DNA of 64,000 bases from Conexibacter woesei Iso977N (GCF_000424625.1 NZ_AUKG01000001.1:558001-622000); one strand, 5' to 3'. Numbered from the stretch's first letter, positions 7,473-16,384 are shown. Numbers and translations are program-made. The notes: generated by a model from the letters alone, not told the origin.

Positions 7473-8006
7473 ATGACGAGCCCGGAGCGGCGCCTGAGGG
7501 AGCTGAACATCGAGCTGCCGGGGCTGCTGCCCGCGGCCGGCGCCTATGTGGCGGCCAAGCGCCACAACGATGTGGTCCATCTCTCCGGCCATGGACCGCT
7601 CGCGCTCGACCGGCTTCCCCGCAACACCGGTGAGCCGTACACGGTCGATGCGGTGCTCGGCGCGTTGATCCAAGGCAAGGTCGGCAGCGACCTGTCGCTG
7701 GAAGAGGGTAAGGACGCGGCCCGTTCGGTCGGCCTGCTGCTGCTGGCGACGCTGCGCGACGAGCTGGGCTCGCTGGATGAGGTGCGCTCCGTGCTGAAGG
7801 TCTTCGGGATGGTCAACTGCACACCGGACTTCATGGGCGCCGCGGCGGTGATCGATGGATGCTCCGAGCTCCTGTTGGACGTCTTCGGTGAAGAGGTCGG
7901 GCGCCACGCCCGCTCGGCACCGGGCGTGGCCGTCCTTCCGTTCAACGTGCCGGTCGTGATCGAGATGATCGTCGCCACCGATCCACCACCGCCCTCGCAC
8001 CGCTGA
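7473..8006 (+). CDS. RidA (YjgF/YER057c/UK114) family protein
   Basis: Members deaminate reactive enamine/imine intermediates or have related roles. The protein is 177 residues from ATG 7473 (MTSPERRLRELNIELP). It contains DVVHLSGHGPL, the GKVGSDLSLEEGKDAARSVG helix, and GRHARSAPGVAVLPFNVPVV with the acidic VIEMI end strand. It belongs to the longer actinobacterial subgroup rather than the ~130-residue archetype. The codons from 7410 to 7472 lack family sequence. The gene lies between two near-identical 27-nt repeats derived from the tRNA-Ile terminator. A hairpin at 8019-8037 follows. Confidence 0.88.
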   Translation: MTSPERRLRELNIELPGLLPAAGAYVAAKRHNDVVHLSGHGPLALDRLPRNTGEPYTVDAVLGALIQGKVGSDLSLEEGKDAARSVGLLLLATLRDELGSLDEVRSVLKVFGMVNCTPDFMGAAAVIDGCSELLLDVFGEEVGRHARSAPGVAVLPFNVPVVIEMIVATDPPPPSHR

Positions 8007-8018
8007 CCGGCTGCGCCC

Positions 8019-8037
8019 ATCGCCGAATAGCGGCGAT
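8019..8037 (+). terminator. Small hairpin after the RidA-family gene
   Basis: ATCGCCG/CGGCGAT stem of 7 bp with an AATAG loop, 13 nt after the stop codon. There is no T tract, so terminator function is uncertain. Confidence 0.4.
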
Positions 8038-8078
8038 TACCAGCTGTTTCGTACCTCTGGTGTCCGATCACGTCCGCG

Positions 8079-8105
8079 CCCCGCACCGCGAGGCCTTCGT
8101 CGTTC
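8079..8105 (+). repeat. 27-nt direct repeat, copy 2
   Basis: Near-identical copy of 7378-7404 in the gap before the BFN-domain gene. The single mismatch breaks one pair of the original terminator stem, so this copy is probably a relic of a duplication or insertion. Confidence 0.8.
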
Positions 8106-8170
8106 GGGGGCGGGAGGGGCGCGGCCTTCACGCGCCTATACTGGCCGGACACCACCGAGGAGCTCTTCTC

Positions 8171-8659
8171 GTGCAGGAAATGGTCATCTACGGCGTCTCC
8201 TTCGACATGGTCGGCAAGCAGCCGATCGTGTTGTTGAAGACCGTCGACAGCAACAAGTTCCTGCCGATCTGGATCGGACATCCGGAGGCGGCGGCGATCC
8301 TCATGAAGCTGCAGGGCGCGACCACGCCGCGCCCGATGACGCACGACCTGCTCTGCGACATGTTGGGCGAGCTCGACGTCAAGTGCACCCAGGTCGCGGT
8401 GACCGAGCTGCGCGACAACACCTTCTTCGCCGCGATCACGCTGAACGTCGCCGGCCGCGACGTCGAGATCGACTCGCGCCCGTCCGACGCGCTGGCGATC
8501 GCCGTGCGCTCCGGCGCCCCGATCTTCGCCGCCGAGGAGGTCATCGCGGAGTCCGCGATCGAGTTCGAGCACGAGGTCGAGGACACCGAGGAGGTCGTCG
8601 ACCGCTTCAAGGAGTTCCTCGACCAGGTCTCCCCGGAGGACTTCGCCAGCGACAGCTAG
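8171..8659 (+). CDS. Bifunctional nuclease (BFN/DUF151) domain protein
   Basis: The BFN domain has been linked to nuclease activity in plants, but its bacterial role is poorly defined. The protein is 162 residues from GTG 8171, chosen for the GAGGAG ribosome-binding site 8 nt upstream; ATG 8180 is the alternative. Key family segments are LPIWIGHPEAAAILMKLQG, RPMTHDLLCDMLGEL and VEIDSRPSDALAIAVRSGAP. The C-terminal ~30 residues are acidic. A TATACT hexamer at 8137-8142 is a possible -10. It converges on ddl, sharing the four bases CTAG that hold both stop codons. Confidence 0.9.
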   Translation: MQEMVIYGVSFDMVGKQPIVLLKTVDSNKFLPIWIGHPEAAAILMKLQGATTPRPMTHDLLCDMLGELDVKCTQVAVTELRDNTFFAAITLNVAGRDVEIDSRPSDALAIAVRSGAPIFAAEEVIAESAIEFEHEVEDTEEVVDRFKEFLDQVSPEDFASDS

Positions 8660-9597
8660 GCGACGCCGCCGCGGGCGCGGGCCGCGTCGATCAGGCGCGC
8701 GACGAGGTCGTCGAAGCGGATGCCCGCCGCGTCGGCGGCCTGCGGCAGCAGCGACGTCCCGGTCAAGCCCGGGATGACGTCGGCTTCCAACACGTGCAGC
8801 CCGCCCTCGGCGTCGAGCAGCATGTCGACGCGCGAGACGTCGCGGCAGCCGAGCAGCTCGTGGACGCGCACGGCCAGCGCCTGCGCCGACGCGGTCACGT
8901 CGTCCGGCAGGTCCGCCGGGCAGACGAAGCGCGAGCGCCCGATCTCGTAGCGCGCGTCGAAGTCGTACATGCCGGTCTCCGGCATCGCCTCGACGATCGG
9001 CAGCGCAACACCATCAAGAACGGACACCGCCAGGTCGCGGCCGGCGACGTACTGCTCCAGCAGGACCTTCGAGGAGTACGACAGCGCCGCGACCAGCGCG
9101 CCCGGCACGTCAGCGGCGCTCTCGGCGACCCGCAGCCCCAGCGCCGAGCCCTGATCGGCCGGCTTGACGACCATCGGGAACCCGATCCGCTCGGCGATCT
9201 CGCCCAGCGCCTCGGCCGCGCCGAGCTGCTTGAACGCGGTCTCGGTGAACGCGACGAACTCGGGCGTCGGCAGCCCCGCGTCCTCCAGGTGGTGCTTGGC
9301 CAGCACCTTGTCGGTGCAGCGGATGCACGCGCTCACGCCGGACCCCGTGTACGGCAGCCCGAGGATCTCCAGCAGCTCCTGGATCGTCCCGTCCTCGCCG
9401 TCGCGCCCGTGCAGCGCCAGGAAGCAGACGTCCGGCGCCAGCTCGCGCAGCCGCCGCACGAGGTCGTGGTCGACGTCGATCCCGACCGGCTCGTGGCCCA
9501 GCCGCTTCAGCGCGTCCTCGACGCGCGCGCCGGACCTCAGCGACACCTCGCGCTCCAGCGACCGCCCGCCCTTGAGGACCGCGACCCGCAAGCTCAT
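8656..9597 (-). CDS. ddl: D-alanine--D-alanine ligase family protein
   Basis: An ATP-grasp ligase making D-Ala-D-Ala for peptidoglycan. The protein is 313 residues from ATG 9597. It shows the N-terminal VLKGGRSLEREVSLRSG, then FLALHGRDGEDGTIQELLE, GLPYTGSGVSACIRCTDKVL, PMVVKPADQGSALGL and SRVDMLLDAEGGLHVLEADV. The metal-site segment reads EADVIPGLTGTSLLPQAA, where most Ddl have E-x-N-T-x-PG, so Asn is replaced by Asp. It overlaps the upstream aminotransferase stop by 4 nt (ATGA) and shares a CTAG stop overlap with the converging BFN gene. Confidence 0.9.
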   Translation of the reverse strand: MSLRVAVLKGGRSLEREVSLRSGARVEDALKRLGHEPVGIDVDHDLVRRLRELAPDVCFLALHGRDGEDGTIQELLEILGLPYTGSGVSACIRCTDKVLAKHHLEDAGLPTPEFVAFTETAFKQLGAAEALGEIAERIGFPMVVKPADQGSALGLRVAESAADVPGALVAALSYSSKVLLEQYVAGRDLAVSVLDGVALPIVEAMPETGMYDFDARYEIGRSRFVCPADLPDDVTASAQALAVRVHELLGCRDVSRVDMLLDAEGGLHVLEADVIPGLTGTSLLPQAADAAGIRFDDLVARLIDAARARGGVA

Positions 9598-10988
9598 CGC
9601 CTGCGGCCGTCGCCCGACGACCGCCGCGCCTCGCCCGCGTCCTTGCGCGGGAGATGCAGGATGTTGTCGACCGCCTCGGCGCTCGCCTCGCGCTCCGGCA
9701 CGGCCGGCGCCGGGCGGGCACCGCCGGTCAGCGCGCCGAACAGCTCCAGCTGCTCGGAGATGACCTCGCCGATCCGCCGCACGCCCTCGCGGATGTCGGC
9801 GTCGCTGACGCCGGAGAAGTTCAGCCGCATCGACGACCCGCCGCGCCCGTCCAGGTACGCGCCGCGCCCCGGCACGAACGCCACGTTGCGCTGCAGCGCG
9901 CGTGCGAGCAGGTCGGTGGTGTCGATCTCGGCCGGCAGCGTCGCCCAGACGAACAGCCCGCCCTCGGGCTGCGTCCACGTCGCCTCCGCCGGGAAGTGCT
10001 CGGCCAAGGACCCCAACAACGTGTCGCGCCGCCCGCGGTAGAGCCCGCGCAGCGACTGCAGGTACGGCTCCCAGTGCCCCTCGCGGAAGTACTGCGCGAC
10101 GAAGTGCTGGGTCAGCGACGACGAGCACAGGTCGGCGCCCTGCTTGCCCATGTTCATCTTCTGCAGCACCGGCGCGGGCGCGACCGCCCAGCCGAGCCGC
10201 AGCCCGGCCGACAGGATCTTCGAGAACGTCCCGAGGTAGATGATGAAGTCGCCGCCGCTCAGCTCCAGCAGCGTCGGCAGCGGCTCGCCCTCGTAGCGGA
10301 GCAACCCATAGGGGTTGTCCTCCAACACCAAGAGCTCGCGCTCGGCGGCGACCTCGACCAGGCGCTTGCGGCGCGGCAGCGACATCGTCACGCCGCCCGG
10401 GTTCTGGAAGTTCGGGATCGTGTAGATGAACTTCGGCTTGCGCCCCTCGCGCTCCAGCCTGTCCAACGTGTCTTCCAGCACGTCGATCGGCATCCCGTCG
10501 CGGTCCATCTCGATCTGCACGACGTCGGCCTGGTAGGAGCAGAACGACGGGATCGCGCCCGGGTAGGTCGGCGCCTCGGCGACGATCACGTCGCCCGGGT
10601 CGATCAGCGTCTTGCAGACCAGGTCGATGACCTGCTGGCCGCCGGTCGTGATCAGGATGTCCTCCGGATCGACCTCCGCGCCCTCGGCGGCCATCACGTG
10701 CTGGACCGCCTCCTTGGCGATCGCCAGCCCCTCGGTCGGCCCGTACTGCAGGGCAGCTGCCGTGTTGGCAGCGGCCACCCGCGACATGATCGCCGCGAAC
10801 GACTCGGCCGGGAACGTCGAGGTGTCCGGCAGGCCGCCGGCCAGCGAGATCACCTCCGGGCGCTCGGTGATCGCCATCAGGTCGCGCATCGCCGAGGACT
10901 TCATCGCCCTCGTGCGCGCGGCGAAGAGCCCCGCGTACCGCTCGAGCTCGTGCGCGGCGGCGCGCTGCGGTCGGCGTCGGTCTGCCAT
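9594..10988 (-). CDS. PLP-dependent aminotransferase, class I/II (LysN/MocR-like)
   Basis: A fold-type I aminotransferase related to 2-aminoadipate aminotransferases; the substrate cannot be told from sequence. The protein is 464 residues from ATG 10988 (a TTG 12 nt upstream is possible). It shows VISLAGGLPDTSTFP, LQYGPTEG, ILITTGGQQVIDLVCKTLID, PNFQNPGGVTM, and the PLP lysine in GTFSKILSAGLRLGW. A C-terminal ~50-residue Arg/Ala/Pro-rich tail goes beyond the fold. Coupled by ATGA to ddl, it may supply or recycle amino acids for wall synthesis (inference). There is no DNA-binding GntR domain. Confidence 0.88.
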   Translation of the reverse strand: MADRRRPQRAAAHELERYAGLFAARTRAMKSSAMRDLMAITERPEVISLAGGLPDTSTFPAESFAAIMSRVAAANTAAALQYGPTEGLAIAKEAVQHVMAAEGAEVDPEDILITTGGQQVIDLVCKTLIDPGDVIVAEAPTYPGAIPSFCSYQADVVQIEMDRDGMPIDVLEDTLDRLEREGRKPKFIYTIPNFQNPGGVTMSLPRRKRLVEVAAERELLVLEDNPYGLLRYEGEPLPTLLELSGGDFIIYLGTFSKILSAGLRLGWAVAPAPVLQKMNMGKQGADLCSSSLTQHFVAQYFREGHWEPYLQSLRGLYRGRRDTLLGSLAEHFPAEATWTQPEGGLFVWATLPAEIDTTDLLARALQRNVAFVPGRGAYLDGRGGSSMRLNFSGVSDADIREGVRRIGEVISEQLELFGALTGGARPAPAVPEREASAEAVDNILHLPRKDAGEARRSSGDGRRR

Positions 10989-11008
10989 GGTTCCGGGCAA
11001 CGGTACCG

Positions 11009-11596
11009 ATGAAGCTCCTCCTCGACATCCTCCAAGGGCTCGGCGTCGCCTCGGCGACCGGACTGCGCCCGTTCCTGCCGGCCATCCTGACCGGCGCGCT
11101 CGCGACCGCCGACCTCGGCGTCGACTTCGACGGCACGTCGTTCGCGTTCCTCGAGTCGCCGATCTGGCTGCTGATCCTCGTGGTCGCGCTGGTCGCCTCG
11201 ATCTTCGTCCGCAAGTTCCTCGAGTCGCCGCCCGGCGAGGCCGCGATGAGCGGCATCGGGATCGGCCTCGGCGCGCTGCTGTGCGCGGGCTCGATCGACG
11301 ACCGCCACAGCACCTGGTGGTACGGGCTGATCGCGGGCGCCGCGGTCGCGCTGCTCGCCTCGACCGTCAGCCGCTCCCTGTTCGGGCGCGTGCGCGCGCG
11401 GTTCGCGGCCAGCGGCGACGCCAGCGCCGCCGCGGCGCTGCCGTTCTACGGCGAGATCACCGGCGCGGTCGTCGCCGGCCTCAGCGTCCTGTTCCCGCCG
11501 CTGGCGCTCCTGGCGATCGGCTTCCTGATCGCACTCTGGTGGACGGGCCGCCGCCGCGGCGACCAGAAGTACGCGGGCCTGCGCATCCTGCGCTGA
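11009..11596 (+). CDS. Membrane protein, DUF4126-like
   Basis: A 195-residue integral membrane protein of unknown function. It begins LLDILQGLGVASATGLRPFL, which resembles the DUF4126 start. Hydrophobic segments are IWLLILVVALVASIFV, GIGIGLGALLCAG, YGLIAGAAVALLAS and AVVAGLSVLFPPLALLAIGFL, giving about five membrane passes. It is divergent from the aminotransferase gene with only 20 nt between start codons, and is followed after 7 nt by the phosphodiesterase gene. Confidence 0.6.
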   Translation: MKLLLDILQGLGVASATGLRPFLPAILTGALATADLGVDFDGTSFAFLESPIWLLILVVALVASIFVRKFLESPPGEAAMSGIGIGLGALLCAGSIDDRHSTWWYGLIAGAAVALLASTVSRSLFGRVRARFAASGDASAAAALPFYGEITGAVVAGLSVLFPPLALLAIGFLIALWWTGRRRGDQKYAGLRILR

Positions 11597-11603
11597 CTGC
11601 CTG

Positions 11604-13073
11604 ATGCCGCGCGCGCTGCTGGCCGTCATCGACGGCATGAAGCCCTCGATGGTCCACCGGGCGATCGAGCGCGGCGAGGCGCCCGCGCTCGAGGCGATCA
11701 TCGAGCGCGGCGCGTTCGTCGACGAGCTCTGCGCCGCGTTCCCGAGCGTCACGCCGGTCTGCGCGACCGCGATCGCGACGGGAACGCTGCAGGACCGCCA
11801 CCACATCGCGGGGATGAACTGGTGGAAGCGCGACGAGCGCCGCTACGTCGAGTACGGCTCGTCGTTCCGGGCGGCGAGGAAGCTCGGCATCGCCAAGCAG
11901 CTGACCGACACGGTGTACAACCTCAACGGGTCGCACCTGAACCCGGAGGCCCTGACGGTCTACGAGCAGCTCGACGACGCCGGGGTCCGGACCGCCGGGA
12001 CCACGTACCTCGTCTACCGCGGCCGCCACGAGCACGGCGTGTCGAGGGAGACCGCGCTGACGCGCCTCGCCGGCCAGCTGTTCCGCAAGCCGGTGCTCGG
12101 CCCGCGCGAGCTGTTCTACGCCGACATCTTCGCCAGCCGCCAGACCGGCTGCCGCTCGCAGATGGGCCTGCCGGGGATCCGCGACCAGCACTCCGGCTGC
12201 GTCGGCGCGTGGCTGGCCGCGCGCGACCTCTACGACTTCATGTTGTTGTCCTTGCCCGACAACGACACGCACAGCCACAAGAACGGCCCGCACGCGCAGG
12301 CGACGTCGATCGCCGCCGCCGACGCGCAGATCATGCGCGTGGCCGAGGCGGCGGGCGGCCTGCAGCGCTTCCTCGACACGCACGCGGTCGTCGTCTGCGC
12401 CGACCACTCGCACGCCGCGGTCGAGCGCACGATCGACCTGCGCGGCGCGTTTGCCGAGGGCTGGGCGATCGCCGGGCCGGGCGGCGCGACGGTCGAGGAG
12501 GCCGAGCTGGCGCTGTGCCCCAACCAGCGCGCGGCGATGGTGTACGCCTTGGTCGAGGAGGCCCGCGACGCCACGGTGCCGAAGGTCGTGGCGACCGCCG
12601 CCGCGCTCCCGGGCGTGGACGTGATCGCCTACCGCGACGGCGAGGACGGCGTGCTCCAGGCGCCGGACCGCGGCACGCTGCGCTTCCGCGCCGCGACGGA
12701 CGTCGCCGGCGCCGTGCGCGACGCGCGCGGCAACGCCTGGACGGTCAGCGGCGACCTCTCCGCCCTCAACGCCTCGGTCTCCGACGGGACCTTCGACGCG
12801 CCCGACTACCCGGACGCGCTGCGCCGCGTCTGGGCCGCGCTGTCCTGCGCCACCTCCGGCGACGTCCTGCTCTCCGCCGCGCCCGGCTACGAGTTCCCGG
12901 ACTGGGGCGGCGGGCACCACGTCGGCGGCGGCAGCCACGGCTCGCTGCACCGCTCCGACTCGCTCGGCGCGCTGGCCTACTGCGGCGTCGAGCCGCCCGC
13001 GCACGCGGGTCCGGGCGCGTGGTCGATCAGCGACGTCGCGCCGATGGTCCTGGCCCACTTCGGCGTCCGTTGA
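11604..13073 (+). CDS. Alkaline phosphatase superfamily phosphodiesterase/nucleotide pyrophosphatase-like enzyme
   Basis: A metal-dependent hydrolase of 489 residues in the AP superfamily (type I phosphodiesterase/NPP branch). Metal and catalytic motifs are visible in order: VIDGMKP with Asp10, FPSVTPVCATAIATG with Thr50 as the probable nucleophile, LPDNDTHSHKNGP (Asp and His), CADHSHAAVE (Asp-His), and the C-terminal GSHGSLHRSDS His. No signal peptide is seen, so it is probably cytoplasmic or acts on a membrane-face substrate. It precedes gtrA and two GT-C-like membrane genes, so a role in phospholipid- or polyprenyl-linked glycan turnover is possible (inference). Confidence 0.8.
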   Translation: MPRALLAVIDGMKPSMVHRAIERGEAPALEAIIERGAFVDELCAAFPSVTPVCATAIATGTLQDRHHIAGMNWWKRDERRYVEYGSSFRAARKLGIAKQLTDTVYNLNGSHLNPEALTVYEQLDDAGVRTAGTTYLVYRGRHEHGVSRETALTRLAGQLFRKPVLGPRELFYADIFASRQTGCRSQMGLPGIRDQHSGCVGAWLAARDLYDFMLLSLPDNDTHSHKNGPHAQATSIAAADAQIMRVAEAAGGLQRFLDTHAVVVCADHSHAAVERTIDLRGAFAEGWAIAGPGGATVEEAELALCPNQRAAMVYALVEEARDATVPKVVATAAALPGVDVIAYRDGEDGVLQAPDRGTLRFRAATDVAGAVRDARGNAWTVSGDLSALNASVSDGTFDAPDYPDALRRVWAALSCATSGDVLLSAAPGYEFPDWGGGHHVGGGSHGSLHRSDSLGALAYCGVEPPAHAGPGAWSISDVAPMVLAHFGVR

Positions 13074-13089
13074 ACTAGCCTCAGAGCCC

Positions 13090-13533
13090 TTGTCCGACGC
13101 GCTCGACAAGCTGCGCCATCGCGACCGCGTCCGCCACGGGGTCCGCGACGCCGACAACTGGTGGCAGCTCGCCCGCTTCACCGCGGTCGGCGCGAGCGGC
13201 TACGTGGTCAACCTGATCACGTTCGCGATCTGCGTCCACGCGCTCGACCTCGACTTCCGGATCGCGGCCGTGATCGCGTTCCTGGTCGCGGTCTCCAACA
13301 ACTTCTGGTGGAACCGCCACTGGACGTTCGCGACCAGCCGCGCCGCGCATCCCGGCCAGCAGGCCGTGCGCTTCCTGGTGGTGTCGGTCGCGTCGTTCGG
13401 CGTGAACTTCGCGGTGCTGGAGCTGCTCGTGACCGTCGCGGGGCTGAGGGAGGTCGTCGGCCAGGCGATCGCCGTGGCCGCCGCGACGCCGGTCAACTTC
13501 ATCGGCAACAAGCTCTGGACGTTCGACGAGTGA
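13090..13533 (+). CDS. GtrA family membrane protein
   Basis: A 147-residue, four-helix GtrA-type protein, a family thought to flip or present polyprenyl-phosphate-linked sugars. The family landmarks are LARFTAVGASGYVVNLITF, VSNNFWWNRHWTF in the middle loop and PVNFIGNKLWTF near the C-terminus. Start is TTG at 13090; no ATG/GTG in frame gives the full first part. Its stop overlaps the next gene by 4 nt (GTGA), tying it to the GT-C-like membrane gene downstream. Confidence 0.9.
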   Translation: MSDALDKLRHRDRVRHGVRDADNWWQLARFTAVGASGYVVNLITFAICVHALDLDFRIAAVIAFLVAVSNNFWWNRHWTFATSRAAHPGQQAVRFLVVSVASFGVNFAVLELLVTVAGLREVVGQAIAVAAATPVNFIGNKLWTFDE

Positions 13534-15218
13534 CGCGGCGCCTGCTCGCGGTCCTGGTCGCCGTCATGGCGGTGAGCGGCATGCTGCTCGGCATCGCGAC
13601 GGCGCCGGCCGTCGCGCCCGCCCAGGGCACCACGATCTCGACCGCGCCGAGCGACCCCAACGGGCTCAGCCGCCCGGACTCGCTGACCGGCCTGCCGCTC
13701 GGCCACCGGCTCACGGGCGCGCAGGCGCAGAGGATCGCCGAGACGTCGCCCAAGGTCAGGCAGGCGCTGAGGACGTACCCGAAGGCCAGGCCCGAGGTCT
13801 TCCTCAAGGGCCCGACGAACTGGCAGGTCAGCTGGTTCACGCCCGGGACCGGGAAGGACCGCAGGGAGGTTGCGCAGGTCAAGATCGCCGACGCGACCGG
13901 CGCGGTCGTCGAGGCGTGGAACGGGCCGCAGGTCGCGTGGACGATGGCGCGCGGCTACTCGGGCGCGTTCGGGCGCAAGGTCAACTCGCCGTGGGTGTGG
14001 ATCCCGTTCAGCGTGCTGTTCATCGCGCCGTTCGTGTCGCTGCGCCGGCGGCCGCAGTGGCTGCACGTCGACCTGCTGGTGCTGCTGGCGTTCGGCGTCA
14101 GCGTCGCGTTCTTCAACGACGCCAACATCTCGACGTCGGTCCCGATCGCCTCCGCGCTGCTGTTGTACGTGTTGATCCGCGCGCTGACGCTCGGCTACCG
14201 GCGCCGCACGCGCCTGGACGCCGACGGTGAGGAACCGACGCGCGCGCTGCCGCTCTGGGTCTCCCCCGTCTGGCTGGCGGTCGCGGTGGTGTTCCTCGTC
14301 GGCTTCCGGATCGGCCTCGACGTCAACGCCTCCAACGTGATCGACGTCGGCTACTCGGGCGTGATCGGCGCCGACAAGCTCGTCGACGGCCAGAAGCTCT
14401 ACGGCACGTTCCCCTCCGACAACTCGCACGGCGACACCTACGGCCCCGTCGCCTACGAGGCCTACGTGCCGTTCGAGCAGGCGTTCCCGTGGTCGGGCAA
14501 GTGGGACGACCTGCCGGCCGCGCACGCCGCCGCGATCGTCTTCGACCTCATCACGATGCTGTTCCTGTTCCTGGCGGGACGGCGGATCCGCGGGCCCGGC
14601 CTCGGGATCGTGCTGACGTACCTGTGGGCGGCGTGGCCGTTCACGTTGTACGTGTTGAACTGCAACAGCAACGACACGATGGTCGCGATGTTCGCGGCGA
14701 TCACGTTGTACGTCGCGTCCTCCCCCGCCGCTCGCGGCGCGGTGACCGCGCTCGGCGGGCTGACCAAGTTCGGGTCCTTGGCGCTGGCGCCGCTGATGGC
14801 CACGCACGCCGCGCCGCGCGGGCGCTGGCTGAAGACCGTCCTGGAGTTCAGCGCCGCGTTCGTGTTCGTGGCGTTGTTGGTGTCCTTGCCGGTGCTGCTG
14901 CGCGGCGAGGACCTCCACGTGATCTACGACCACACGATCAAGTTCCAGGCCGAGCGCGACGCGCCGTTCTCGTTCTGGGGCCTGCACGGCTGGCGCGGCG
15001 CCGAGCACGTGTGGCAGGCGATCGCCGTGCTGTTCGCCGTCGCGGCCGCGTTCATCCCACGCCGCCGCGACATCGTCGGGCTGGCCGGCGTGGCGACGGC
15101 GGTCGTCGTCGCGCTGCAGCTCGGCCTCGACTACTGGTTCTACCTCTACCTGGTGTGGTTCTTCCCGTTCATGCTCGTCGCGCTCTTCGCGCGCTACAGG
15201 ATCCCCGATCCGGTCTGA
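13530..15218 (+). CDS. Polytopic membrane protein, GT-C/DUF2029-like, with N-terminal PepSY-like segment
   Basis: A 562-residue membrane protein from GTG 13530. It has an N-terminal signal/anchor helix (LLAVLVAVMAVSGMLLGIAT) and an exported domain of about 110 residues whose end, VKIADATGAVVEAWNGPQVA, looks PepSY-like. Ten or so membrane helices follow. The luminal-type segment GADKLVDGQKLYGTFPSDN followed by DTYGPVAYEAYVPFEQ resembles the acceptor region of polyprenyl-phosphate-sugar glycosyltransferases (GT87/GT39 style). It probably uses a lipid-linked sugar with the adjacent GtrA protein; donor and acceptor are unknown. Confidence 0.65.
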   Translation: MTRRLLAVLVAVMAVSGMLLGIATAPAVAPAQGTTISTAPSDPNGLSRPDSLTGLPLGHRLTGAQAQRIAETSPKVRQALRTYPKARPEVFLKGPTNWQVSWFTPGTGKDRREVAQVKIADATGAVVEAWNGPQVAWTMARGYSGAFGRKVNSPWVWIPFSVLFIAPFVSLRRRPQWLHVDLLVLLAFGVSVAFFNDANISTSVPIASALLLYVLIRALTLGYRRRTRLDADGEEPTRALPLWVSPVWLAVAVVFLVGFRIGLDVNASNVIDVGYSGVIGADKLVDGQKLYGTFPSDNSHGDTYGPVAYEAYVPFEQAFPWSGKWDDLPAAHAAAIVFDLITMLFLFLAGRRIRGPGLGIVLTYLWAAWPFTLYVLNCNSNDTMVAMFAAITLYVASSPAARGAVTALGGLTKFGSLALAPLMATHAAPRGRWLKTVLEFSAAFVFVALLVSLPVLLRGEDLHVIYDHTIKFQAERDAPFSFWGLHGWRGAEHVWQAIAVLFAVAAAFIPRRRDIVGLAGVATAVVVALQLGLDYWFYLYLVWFFPFMLVALFARYRIPDPV

Positions 15219-16384
15219 TCCTCAGCGTCGCCGCGCTGGTCGCGGCGTGGCTGGTGGTCACCCATCACGGGCCGTTCAGCGGCGCGAAGATCAACGACCT
15301 CTACGTCTACTCGCAGTATCGCGACATCTTGGTGCACACGCACCTGGCGCCGTACCGCGACTTCCCGTTCGAGTACCCGCCGGGCGCGCTGCTCCCGATC
15401 CGGCTCGCGGGCGGCGACGCGACCAAGATGTCGTGGTTGATGCTCGGCTGCGCCGTCGTCTGCCAGCTGTGCGCGTGGCGGATCGGCGGCGCGCGCGCCG
15501 GGTGGCTGATGGTCCTCTTGCCCGCGCTCGCCGGCGCGCTGGTCCGGACGCACTTCGACCTGCTGCCCGCGGCGCTCGCGATGTTGGGGCTGTTGCTCCT
15601 GGTCGCGCCGCCGCGCCGTCTCCCCTACGCCGCGGAGCTCGGGCTCGCGGTGCTCGCGCTCGGGACCGTGGCGAAGCTGTGGCCCGCGGCGCTTGCGCTG
15701 GTCGCCTTCGCCTGGCTGCTGGGGCGCGGCCGGCGCGTGGCGGCGTGGCGTGGCGCGGCGGTCTTCGTCGTCGTCACCGTGGCCGTCTGCGCGCCGTTCG
15801 CCGCGCACGGCGGCTTCCCCAAGGCGATGGTCAGGTTCCACCTCGACCGCCCCGTGCAGATCGAGTCGACCGCCGCGACCGCGATCGAGGTGGTCGGCGG
15901 CTCCTACGTCACCGGCGACCCGATCCGCCACGACGAGTTCAAGTCCAACGGGTTGGACGGCGGCGCGGCCGACGCGCTCGGACTGGTGTCGACGGTCCTG
16001 CTGCTCGGCGCCGCCGCCGGTCTCGCCGTCCTGACCGCCCGCCGTCCAGGGCGCGATGCGCTGGTGCTCTCATCATTCGCGATCGTGCTGGCGTTCGTCG
16101 CGTTCGGGAAGGTCCTGTCGCCGCAGTACCTGTGCTGGCTGCTGCCGCTGGCCGCGGTCGCCGCCGCCCGCGGCGCGCCGATCGGCGCCGCGCTGACCGC
16201 CGCGGCCGCGCTGCTGACCCAGCTCTGGTTCCCCGACCACTACTTCGACGTCGTCACGCAGCACGCCTGGGCGGTCGTCGCCGTCGGCGCGCGCAACGTC
16301 ACCGTCCTCCTGGCCCTGGCCGCCACGGCTCGAGCACTTGCTCGATCGCCGTCGCGCGCAGCGGCTGCTCGGCGCAGCGGATGA
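15155..16384 (+). CDS. GT87/DUF2029-like membrane glycosyltransferase
   Basis: A membrane protein of about 400 residues with 9-10 hydrophobic helices. The motif LAPYRDFPFEYPPGALLP after a first helix and a DLYVYSQY segment is typical of DUF2029/GT87 polyprenyl-phosphate-mannose-type transferases. The start is uncertain: GTG 15155 overlaps the previous gene by 64 nt, a non-standard CTG lies at 15215 on its stop codon, and GTG 15254 would cut the first helix. The 3' end overlaps the converging phosphoesterase gene by 86 nt. It probably works with the gene upstream. Confidence 0.72.
   Translation: MVLPVHARRALRALQDPRSGLILSVAALVAAWLVVTHHGPFSGAKINDLYVYSQYRDILVHTHLAPYRDFPFEYPPGALLPIRLAGGDATKMSWLMLGCAVVCQLCAWRIGGARAGWLMVLLPALAGALVRTHFDLLPAALAMLGLLLLVAPPRRLPYAAELGLAVLALGTVAKLWPAALALVAFAWLLGRGRRVAAWRGAAVFVVVTVAVCAPFAAHGGFPKAMVRFHLDRPVQIESTAATAIEVVGGSYVTGDPIRHDEFKSNGLDGGAADALGLVSTVLLLGAAAGLAVLTARRPGRDALVLSSFAIVLAFVAFGKVLSPQYLCWLLPLAAVAAARGAPIGAALTAAAALLTQLWFPDHYFDVVTQHAWAVVAVGARNVTVLLALAATARALARSPSRAAAARRSG

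Noticed and set aside
8656-11313. A single 885-residue fused protein on the minus strand
   Set aside because: Only its last 313 residues (ddl) are real; the rest is the wrong frame of the aminotransferase gene and beyond.
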